A stretch of DNA of 33,000 nucleotides from Tubulanus polymorphus (lineage: Eukaryota > Nemertea > Palaeonemertea > Tubulaniformes > Tubulanidae), in the NCBI RefSeq assembly GCF_964204645.1, contig NW_027437460.1, positions 1-33,000 of the forward strand, written 5' to 3'. Under the pieces are notes generated by a model. That model was not told where the DNA came from, did no database searches, and saw only the letters and a list, made by a program, of their open reading frames with translations. Position numbers and translations under genes: made by a program. This document shows positions 1-8,366 of the stretch, piece by piece (positions within the stretch are counted from its first letter, which is position 1; every line of letters begins with the position of its first letter).

Positions 1-316
1 ACCCCCTACCCCTAACCCTACCCCTACCCTAACCCTACCCCTACCCCTCACCCACACCCTACCCCTAACCCTAACCCTAACCCTAACCCTAACCCTAACC
101 CTAACCCTAACCCTAACCCTACCCCTAACCCTACCCCAACCCCTAACCCTAACCCTAACCCTAACCCTAACCCTAACCCTACCCTACCCCTAACCCTACC
201 CCTAACCCTAACCCTAACCCTAACCCTAACCCTAACCCTAACCCTAACCCTAACCCTAACCCTAACCCCTAACCCTACCCTACCCAACCCTACCCCTAAC
301 CCTAACCCTAACCCTA
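1..316. repeat. Outer telomere tract, degenerate
   Basis: CCCTAA-type repeats mixed with CCCTA, CCCCTA, CCCAACC and CCCACACC variants. The C-rich strand reads 5'->3' inward from base 1, as expected if base 1 is next to the chromosome tip. The irregular units are almost all length or single-base variants of the canonical hexamer. Because the outermost part is the noisiest, low read coverage or consensus error at a contig end is a likely cause. Confidence 0.9.
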
Positions 317-1638
317 CCCTAACCCTAACCCTAACCCTAACCCTAACCCTAACCCTAACCCTAACCCTAACCCTAACCCTAACCCTAACCCTAACCCTAA
401 CCCTAACCCTAACCCTAACCCTAACCCTAACCCTAACCCTAACCCTAACCCTAACCCTAACCCTAACCCTAACCCTAACCCTAACCCTAACCCTAACCCT
501 AACCCTAACCCTAACCCTAACCCTAACCCTAACCCTAACCCTAACCCTAACCCTAACCCTAACCCTAACCCTAACCCTAACCCTAACCCTAACCCTAACC
601 CTAACCCTAACCCTAACCCTAACCCTAACCCTAACCCTAACCCTAACCCTAACCCTAACCCTAACCCTAACCCTAACCCTAACCCTAACCCTAACCCTAA
701 CCCTAACCCTAACCCTAACCCTAACCCTAACCCTAACCCTAACCCTAACCCTAACCCTAACCCTAACCCTAACCCTAACCCTAACCCTAACCCTAACCCT
801 AACCCTAACCCTAACCCTAACCCTAACCCTAACCCTAACCCTAACCCTAACCCTAACCCTAACCCTAACCCTAACCCTAACCCTAACCCTAACCCTAACC
901 CTAACCCTAACCCTAACCCTAACCCTAACCCTAACCCTAACCCTAACCCTAACCCTAACCCTAACCCTAACCCTAACCCTAACCCTAACCCTAACCCTAA
1001 CCCTAACCCTAACCCTAACCCTAACCCTAACCCTAACCCTAACCCTAACCCTAACCCTAACCCTAACCCTAACCCTAACCCTAACCCTAACCCTAACCCT
1101 AACCCTAACCCTAACCCTAACCCTAACCCTAACCCTAACCCTAACCCTAACCCTAACCCTAACCCTAACCCTAACCCTAACCCTAACCCTAACCCTAACC
1201 CTAACCCTAACCCTAACCCTAACCCTAACCCTAACCCTAACCCTAACCCTAACCCTAACCCTAACCCTAACCCTAACCCTAACCCTAACCCTAACCCTAA
1301 CCCTAACCCTAACCCTAACCCTAACCCTAACCCTAACCCTAACCCTAACCCTAACCCTAACCCTAACCCTAACCCTAACCCTAACCCTAACCCTAACCCT
1401 AACCCTAACCCTAACCCTAACCCTAACCCTAACCCTAACCCTAACCCTAACCCTAACCCTAACCCTAACCCTAACCCTAACCCTAACCCTAACCCTAACC
1501 CTAACCCTAACCCTAACCCTAACCCTAACCCTAACCCTAACCCTAACCCTAACCCTAACCCTAACCCTAACCCTAACCCTAACCCTAACCCTAACCCTAA
1601 CCCTAACCCTAACCCTAACCCTAACCCTAACCCTAACC
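317..1638. repeat. Telomere tract, perfect (CCCTAA)n
   Basis: About 220 uninterrupted CCCTAA hexamers (TTAGGG on the minus strand) with no variant visible. The tract ends abruptly at CTAACC, followed directly by non-telomeric, GC-richer sequence. In translation the repeat is open in the Leu-Thr and Pro-Asn frames on + and in the Val-Arg and Leu-Gly frames on -. This explains the very long artefactual open frames here. Confidence 0.98.
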
Positions 1639-2664
1639 ACTTTCAAAGGCCCGCGATTCGAGACAAGTGGCACAGTAGACACCAAAGTCTACTTCAAACC
1701 AACCGATTCGCATCAATTACTACATCGATCCTCGTTTCACCCTAAACACACATTTTCCGGTATAGTTAAAAGTCAAATTCTCCGGTTCCGGCGCATCTGC
1801 AATAACGATTCGGACTTACACGCAGCGACCGGAACCGTCCTTAAAGTACTCAGAGGTCGTGGCTACAAAGACCGCGAACTGCGACACATCAAAAGCCAAG
1901 CTCTACGGCACCACGCCGAACGAGATCTACGAGAACAACAACGGGCCGACGAACCGCCGAAAAAGCGTTTACCGCTTATCTTACCTCACTCCGAAGCCAA
2001 CCGAACCCTAGCCCGTAACATCCGAACCAGATTTACGGAACTGGCTACGGCCACCGGCCGGTCTGACGAGGTAACCACGGTCACCGCCTACACCAAGCAC
2101 AAGAGTCTCAAAGATCTCCTAACTTCGTCGCAGCTCAAACCCACGGAGCCACCCCCTCCCCGAGTCCCCTCTTCACCGCATCGTAACAGAAATACTTCCG
2201 TTGTTTCCAATTCTTCTATTTCCAGGTCTACTCAAAGAACTCCGTCAACCCGACGTCGAGGCACCGAGAAATGCAGAACACCGAGATGTCGTACGTGTCC
2301 ACTCGTCCGAGAAACAACCGTTTGCCGCAGCCACAACAAAATGCACGCGATCCGCAGCACAATTAATTGCGCGACCCGTGAAATTGTATACTGCATCGAA
2401 TGCACCAAGTGCAACATGCTGTACGTCGGCCAAACCGGAATGTCTCTACGAGAACGCGTCACTCATCACGTCTCACGCATCAGAACGAAGAATTCGACTC
2501 CAGTCTCGGACCACTTCAACCAAGTCGACCACACCCGCGAACACTTTCGGGTGTACGGTCTCCAACACCTACCAGGCTCCACGAGACCGATCCGCGAAGC
2601 AGCCGAACAAAACTGGATACGACGACTCGATACGAACACGCCCCGAGGCATGAACGTCCCGTAG
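1639..2664 (+). CDS. Penelope-like element ORF, C-terminal part with GIY-YIG endonuclease (5' truncated)
   Basis: Frame 1 is open without interruption from the telomere junction to TAG at 2662-2664, giving 341 residues (T1 at 1639). Residues about 10-60 contain KGPRF, then YFKPTDSHQLL, SSFHPKH and SQILRFRRIC, the stretch typical of PLE proteins just after the reverse transcriptase. A basic, Ser/Pro-rich linker follows, with Cys212, Cys217 and Cys220 (C-x4-C-x2-C), then Cys229 and His232. The GIY-YIG domain spans about 248-341: IVY (Tyr251), LYVGQTG (Tyr262-Gly267), LRERVTHH (Arg271, His276/277), Glu320/Glu323 and the family-typical ending EQNWIRRL...TPRGMN. In PLEs this domain nicks DNA to prime target-site reverse transcription. 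The endonuclease half looks intact, but the RT catalytic core and the start codon are missing, so the copy cannot be autonomous. Starts at internal Met codons (for example 2341) are not biologically meaningful. Confidence 0.88.
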   Translation, partial: TFKGPRFETSGTVDTKVYFKPTDSHQLLHRSSFHPKHTFSGIVKSQILRFRRICNNDSDLHAATGTVLKVLRGRGYKDRELRHIKSQALRHHAERDLREQQRADEPPKKRLPLILPHSEANRTLARNIRTRFTELATATGRSDEVTTVTAYTKHKSLKDLLTSSQLKPTEPPPPRVPSSPHRNRNTSVVSNSSISRSTQRTPSTRRRGTEKCRTPRCRTCPLVRETTVCRSHNKMHAIRSTINCATREIVYCIECTKCNMLYVGQTGMSLRERVTHHVSRIRTKNSTPVSDHFNQVDHTREHFRVYGLQHLPGSTRPIREAAEQNWIRRLDTNTPRGMNVP

Positions 2665-2773
2665 ACCGCCTCACTACAACAATTAACTCTCACTACTTTT
2701 TTACAGGGATAACCCGCTGCCCGTGCACTAGTGGGGTCTCCAAACCTTCGGTTTGGTCCCCTAACCTCTATCT
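2665..2773 (+). other. PLE 3' non-coding tail
   Basis: Sequence between the ORF stop and the first telomere-like repeat. It contains a pyrimidine run ending in TTTTTTACAG near 2697-2706, which resembles a 3' splice site but has no obvious use here, and a GC-rich stem-loop at 2733-2761. I see no AATAAA and no hammerhead-ribozyme core (CTGATGA with GAAA), although PLEs often carry hammerheads. The tail ends in CTCTATCTCTAAACC, grading into telomere repeat. Confidence 0.6.
2733..2761 (+). other. Stem-loop in PLE 3' tail
   Basis: GGGG (2733-2736) pairs with CCCC (2758-2761), and CCAAACC (2740-2746) pairs perfectly with GGTTTGG (2750-2756) around a TTC loop. The outer and inner stems are separated by a 3-nt/1-nt internal loop. 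It lies just upstream of the element's 3' end, where an RNA structure for RT recognition would be expected. That role is inference. Confidence 0.65.
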
Positions 2774-2799
2774 CTAAACCTAACCCTAACCCTAACCCT
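2774..2799. repeat. Interstitial telomere repeat at PLE/satellite junction
   Basis: CTAAACC followed by three CTAACCC-type units ending CCCT, in the same orientation as the terminal telomere. It joins the satellite at A-monomer position 4 (TTCAACCC) without a spacer; base 2799 (T) fits either side. I read it as the remnant of an earlier chromosome end that capped the satellite before the PLE was added. Confidence 0.88.
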
Positions 2800-3101
2800 T
2801 CAACCCATCTACTCGAAATCAGTTCAGTTTACCTTAACCTATCATTTCAGATCGAATCCATCATCTTCAGGAGCAAAAGTAGCTAGAAAATTCTTAATCT
2901 TTCCACCTATCTATTTCAAATCAGTTCAATACGCCAAAAACTATCTTTTCAGATTGAATCCATCATCTTCAGAAGCAAAAGAAGCCAGAAAATTCTGAAT
3001 CTTTCAAACAGTCTATTGAAAATCAGTTCAGTACACCCTAACCCACCAATTAAGATAGAATTCATCATCTTTAGGACCATATTTAGCTAGAAAAATCTGT
3101 A

Positions 3102-3408
3102 TCTTTCAACCCATCTACTCGAAATCAGTTCAGTTTACCTTAACCTATCATTTCAGATCGAATTCATCATCTTCAGGAGCATTTAGTAGCCAGAAAATTC
3201 TTAATCTTTCCACCTATCTATTTCAAATCAGTTCAATACGCCTAAACCCATCTTTTCAGATTGAATCCATCATCTTCAGAAGCAAAAGAAGCCAGAAAAT
3301 TCTGAATCTTTCAAACAGTCTATTGAAAATCAGTTCAGTACACCCTAACCCACCAATTAAGATAGAATTCATCATCTTTAGGACCATATTTAGCTAGAAA
3401 AATCTGTA
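3102..3408. repeat. Representative trimeric satellite unit (A-B-C)
   Basis: Worked example of the unit. Monomer A is 3102-3204 (103 bp, starts TCTTTCAACCCATC), B is 3205-3306 (102 bp, starts TCTTTCCACCTATC) and C is 3307-3408 (102 bp, starts TCTTTCAAACAGTC). By hand alignment of typical copies, A and B agree at about 83% of positions and A and C at about 77%; the block AAATCAGTTCA is shared by A and B, and nearly so by C. Each monomer has a telomere-like motif near position 38: CCTTAACCT in A, CCTAAACCC in B, CCCTAACCC in C. C carries GAATTC in most units, so EcoRI should release a ~306-bp ladder. Confidence 0.93.
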
Positions 3409-6199
3409 TCTTTCAACCCATCTACTCGAAATCAGTTCAGTTTACCTTAACCTATCATTTCAGATCGAATTCATCATCTTCAGGAGCATTTAGTAGCCAG
3501 AAAATTCTTAATCTTTCCACCTATCTATTTCAAATCAGTTCAATACGCCTAAACCCATCTTTTCAGATTGAATCCATCATCTTCAGAAGCAAAAGCAGCC
3601 AGAAAATTCTGAATCTTTCAAACAGTCTATTGAAAATCAGTTCAGTACACCCTAACCCACCAATTAAGATAGATTCATCATCTTTAGGACCATATTTAGC
3701 TAGAAAAATCTGTATCTTTCAACCCATCTACTCGAAATCAGTTCAGTTTACCTTAACCTATCATTTCAGATCGAATCCATCATCTTCAGGAGCAAAAGTA
3801 GCTAGAAAATTCTTAATCTTTCCACCTATCTATTTGAAGTCAGTTCAATACGCCTTAACCCATCTTTTCAGATTGAAACCATCATCTTCAGAAGCAAAAG
3901 CAGCCAGAAAATTCTGAATCTTTCAAACAGTCTATTGAAAATCAGTTCAGTACACCCTAACCCACCAATTAAGATAGAATTCATCATCTTTAGGACCATA
4001 TTTAGCTAGAAAAATCTGTATCTTTCAACCCATCCACCAAAAATCAGTTCAGTTTACCTTAACCTATCATTTCAGATCGAATCCATCATCTTCAGGAGCA
4101 AAAGTAGCTAGAAATTTCTTAATCTTTCCACCTATCTATTTGAAGTCAGTTCAATACGCCTTAACCCATCTTTTCAGATTGAAACCATCATCTTCAGAAG
4201 CAAAAGCAGCCAGAAAATTCTGAATCTTTCAAACAGTCTATTGAAAATCAGTTCAGTACACCCTAACCCACCAATTAAGATAGAATTCATCATCTTTAGG
4301 ACCATATTTAGCTAGAAAAATCTGTATCTTTCAACCCATCTACTCGAAATCAGTTTAGTTTACCTTAACCTATCATTTGAGATCGAATCCATCATCTTCA
4401 GGAGCAAAAGTAGCTAGAAAATTCTTAATCTTTCCACCTATCTATTTCAAATCAGTTCAATACGCCTAAACCCATCTTTTCAGATTGAATCCATCATCTT
4501 CAGAAGCAAAAGAAGCCAGAAAATTCTGAATCTTTCAAACAGTCTATTGAAAATCAGTTCAGTACTCCCTAACCCACCAATTAAGATAGAATTCATCATC
4601 TTTAGGACCATATTTAGCTAGAAAAATCTGTATCTTTCAACCCATCTACTCGAAATCAGTTCAGTTTACCTTAACCTATCATTTCAGATCGAATCTATCA
4701 TCTTCAGGAGCAAAAGTAGCTAGAAAATTCTTAATCTTTCCACCTATCTATTTCAAATCAGTTCAATACGCCTTAACCCATCTTTTCAGATTGAAACCAT
4801 CATCTTCAGAAGCAAAAGCAGCCAGAAAATTCTGAATCTTTCAAACAGTCTATTGAAAATCAGTTCAGTACACCCTAACCCACCAATTAAGATAGAATTC
4901 ATCATCTTTAGGACCATATTTAGCTAGAAAAATCTGTATCTTTCAACCCATCTACTCGAAATCAGTTTAGTTTACCTTAACCTATCATTTGAGATCGAAT
5001 CCATCATCTTCAGGAGCATTTAGTAGCCAGAAAATTCTTAATCTTTCCACCTATCTATTTCAAATCAGTTCAATACGCCTAAACCCATCTTTTCAGATTG
5101 AATCCATCATCTTCAGAAGCAAAAGCAGCCAGAAAATTCTGAATCTTTCAAACAGTCTATTGAAAATCAGTTCAGTACACCCTAACCCACCAATTAAGAT
5201 AGAATTCATCATCTTTAGGACCATATTTAGCTAGAAAAATCTGTATCTTTCAACCCATCTACTCGAAATCAGTTCAGTTTACCTTAACCTATCATTTCAG
5301 ATCGAATCTATCATCTTCAGGAGCAAAAGTAGCTAGAAAATTCTTAATCTTTCCACCTATCTATTTCAAATCAGTTCAATACGCCTAAACCCATCTTTTC
5401 AGATTGAAACCATCATCTTCAGAAGCAAAAGCAGCCAGAAAATTCTGAATCTTTCAAACAGTCTATTGAAAATCAGTTCAGTACACCCTAACCCACCAAT
5501 TAAGATAGAATTCATCATCTTTAGGACCATATTTAGCTAGAAAAATCTGTATCTTTCAACCCATCTACTCGAAATCAGTTCAGTTTACCTTAACCTATCA
5601 TTTCAGATCGAATCCATCATCTTCAGGAGCATGTAGTAGCCAGAAAATTCTTAATCTTTCCACCTATCTATTTCAAATCAGTTCAATACGCCTAAACCCA
5701 TCTTTTCAGATTGAATCCATCATCTTCAGAAGCAAAAGCAGCCAGAAAATCCTGAATCTTTCAAACAGTCTATTGAAAATCAGTTCAGTACACCCTAACC
5801 CACCAATTAAGATAGAATTCATCATCTTTAGGACCATATTTAGCTAGAAAAATCTGTATCTTTCAACCGATCTACTCGAAATCAGTTCACTTTACCTTAA
5901 CCAATCATTTCAGATCGAATCCATCATCTTCAGGAGCAAAAGTAGCTAGAAAATTCTTAATCTTTCCACCTATCTATTTGAAATCAGTTCAATACGCCTA
6001 AACCCATCTTTTCAGATTGAATCCATCATCTTCAGAAGCAAAAGCAGCCAGAAAATTCTGAATCTTTCAAACAGTCTATTGAAAATCAGTTCAGTACTCC
6101 CTAACCCACCAATTAAGATAGATTCATCATCTTTGGGACTATATTTAGCTAGAAAAATCTGTATCTTTCAACCCATCTACTCGAAATCAGTTCAGTATA

Positions 6200-7390
6200 C
6201 CTTAACCTATCATTTGAGATCGAATCCATCATCTTCAGGAGCAAAAGTAGCTAGAAAATTCTTAATCTTTCCACCTATCTATTTCAAATCAGTTCAATAC
6301 GCCAAAAACTATCTTTTCAGATTGAATCCATCACCTTCAGAAGCAAAAGAAGCCAGAAAATTCTGAATCTTTCAAACAGTCTATTGAAAATCAGTTCAGT
6401 ACACCCTAACCCACCAATTAAGATAGAATTCATCATCTTTAGGACCATATTTAGCTAGAAAAATCTGTATCTTTCAACCCATCTACTCGAAATCAGTTCA
6501 GTTTACCTTAACCTATCATTCCAGATCGAATTCATCATCTTCAGGAGCATTTAGTAGCCAGAAAATTCTTAATCTTTCCACCTATCTATTTCAAATCAGT
6601 TCAATACGCCTAAACCCATCTTTTCAGATTGAATCCATCATCTTCAGAAGCAAAAGCAGCCAGAAAATTCTGAATCTTTCAAACAATCTATTGAAAATCA
6701 GTTCAGTACACCCTAACACACCAATTAAGATAGATTCATCATCTTTAGGACCATATTTAGCTAGAAAAATCTGTATCTTTCAACCCATCTACTCGAAATC
6801 AGTTCAGTTTACCTTAACCTATCATTTCAGATCGAATCCATCATCTTCAGGAGCATTTAGTAGCCAGAAAATTCTTAATCTTTCCACCTATCTATTTCAA
6901 ATCAGTTCAATACGCCTAAACCCATCTTTTCGGATTGAAACCATCATCTTCAGAAGCAAAAGCAGCCAGAAAATTCTGAATCTTTCAAACAGTCTATTGA
7001 AAATCAGTTCAGTACACCCTAACCCACCAATTAAGATAGAATTCATCATCTTTAGGACCATATTTAGCTAGAAAAATCTGTATCTTTCAACCGATCTACT
7101 CGAAATCAGTTCAGTTTACCTTAACCTATCATTTCAGATCGAATCCATCATCTTCAGGAGCAAAAGTAGCTAGAAAATTCTTAATCTTTCCACCTATCTA
7201 TTTGAAGTCAGTTCAATACGCCTTAACCCATCTTTTCAGATTGAAACCATCATCTTCAGAAGCAAAAGCAGCCAGAAAATTCTGAATCTTTCAAACAGTC
7301 TATTGAAAATCAGTTCAGTACACCCTAACCCACCAATTAAGATAGAATTCATCATCTTTAGGACCATATTTAGCTAGAAAAATCTGTATC
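6200..7390. repeat. Satellite duplication block, copy 1 (partner at 13185-14375)
   Basis: About 1.2 kb matches 13185-14375 at a constant offset of 6,985 bases. Rare variants are shared: CGCCAAAAACT at 6301/13286, TCATTCCAG near 6521/13506, CTTTTCGG, CAACCGATC and GAAGTCAG, in the same order. To the left the copies first differ at a few bases near 6195 and then shift by one base. To the right they part near 7390, where copy 2 gains two units. Confidence 0.75.
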
Positions 7391-8243
7391 TTTCAACCCA
7401 TCTACTCGAAATCAGTTCAGTTTACCTTAACCTATCATTTCAGATCGAATCTATCATCATCAGGAGCAAAAGTAGCTAGAAAATTCTTAATCTTTCCACC
7501 TATCTATTTCAAATCAGTTCAATACGCCTAAACCCATCTTTTCAGATTGAAACCACCATCTTCAGAAGCAAAAGCAGCCAGAAAATTCTGAATCTTTCAA
7601 ACAGTCTATTGAAAATCAGTTCAGTACACCCTAACCCACCAATTAAGATAGAATTCATCATCTTTAGGACCATATTTAGCTAGAAAAATCTGTATCTTTC
7701 AACCAATCTACTCGAAATCAGTTCAGTTTACCTTAACCTATCATTTCAGATCGAATCTATCATCTTCAGGAGCAAAAGTAGCTAGAAAATTCTTAATCTT
7801 TCCACCTATCTATTTCAAATCAGTTCAATACGCCTAAACCCATCTTTTCAGATTGAAACCACCATCTTCAGAAGCAAAAGCAGCCAGAAAATTCTGAATC
7901 TTTCAAACAGTCTATTGAAAATCAGTTCAGTACACCCTAACCCACCAATTAAGATAGAATTCATCATCTTTAGGACCATATTTAGCTAGAAAAATCTGTA
8001 TCTTTCAACCGATCTACTCGAAATCAGTTCACTTTACCTTAACCAATCATTTCAGATCGAATCCATCATCTTCAGGAGCAAAAGTAGCCAGAAAATTCTT
8101 AATCTTTCCACCTATCTATTTGAAATCAGTTCAATACGCCTAAACCCATCTTTTCAGATTGAATCCATCATCTTCAGAAGCAAAAGCAGCCAGAAAATTC
8201 TGAATCTTTCAAACAGTCTATTGAAAATCAGTTCAGTACTCCC

Positions 8244-8247
8244 TAAC
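8244..8247. repeat. Target-site duplication, left (TAAC)
   Basis: TAAC inside the C-monomer motif CTCCCTAACC immediately before the island. It is repeated at 11556-11559, where the same C monomer resumes as TAACCCACCAATTAAG. A 5-bp TAACC reading is possible if the element is taken to start at 8249, but 4 bp gives symmetrical CACGA ends. Confidence 0.8.
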
Positions 8248-8366
8248 CACGACGGTACGAGTAAAGGCAAATGCGACCATGTCGAACGTTATGACGTAGC
8301 GCGTCTCTATTGGTTAAATTGATTTTTGCGCTAAAAATAGCTTCGCGGTTGAGCGCGCGTGTTGAA
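8248..8366 (+). repeat. Left terminal inverted repeat
   Basis: Collinear matches to the complement of the right end: CACGA(C/A)GGTAC, GAG, GCGACC(A/T)TG(T/A)C, GTTATGACGT at 8288, and a GC-rich block TCGCGG...GCGCGCG-GTTGAA near 8343-8366. The matches are separated by indels, and the right copy is longer by about 30 bp. The ends are more CpG-rich than the element interior. Confidence 0.72.

Larger units (their letters stand above)
1639..2773 (+). mobile_element. 5'-truncated Penelope-like retroelement between telomeric tracts
   Basis: About 1.1 kb, richer in GC and CpG than the satellite beyond it. It holds the 3' part of a PLE: the end of the RT-side region, a Cys-rich linker, a GIY-YIG endonuclease domain, a stop codon and a ~110-bp 3' non-coding tail. 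The 5' side is cut inside the coding frame and abuts the perfect telomere at 1638/1639. The 3' tail runs into a few CCTAACCC repeats at 2774-2799. Sense runs inward from the chromosome end. This is the arrangement expected when element RNA is reverse-transcribed from a G-rich 3' telomeric end and the incomplete cDNA is then capped by telomerase. That mechanism is known for telomere-attached PLEs (Athena, Coprina types); applying it here is inference. The exact 3' boundary is uncertain by a few bases. Confidence 0.85.
2799..8243. repeat. Subtelomeric satellite array, distal block
   Basis: Tandem ~306-bp units, each made of monomers A, B and C (about 102 bp each). The first unit lacks three bases at its telomeric end (2799-3101). 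Sixteen complete units follow from 3102, and the last one (from 8001) is interrupted in its C monomer by the transposon at 8248. Variants recur in combinations: CATTTAGTAGCC versus CAAAAGTAGCTAG in A, CGCCAAAAACT versus CGCCTAAACCC in B, and GATAGATTC versus GATAGAATTC in C. I see no gene in this stretch; open frames of 75-126 codons are by-products of the 102-bp period. Confidence 0.97.

Noticed and set aside
48-1685. 545-residue Val-Arg repeat protein on the minus strand
   Set aside because: It is telomere repeat read in an open frame. No coding evidence; kept only as an observation about outward telomeric transcripts.
2665-2773. Hammerhead ribozyme in the PLE tail
   Set aside because: No CTGATGA core with a matching GAAA segment on either strand; only a simple hairpin is present.
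2201-2777. Overlapping open frames of 62-150 codons on both strands across the PLE
   Set aside because: They are out-of-frame shadows of the GIY-YIG frame, which alone carries family motifs.
2799-8243. CRISPR-like array because of regular direct repeats
   Set aside because: There are no unique spacers; the repeats are contiguous monomers in a eukaryotic subtelomere.
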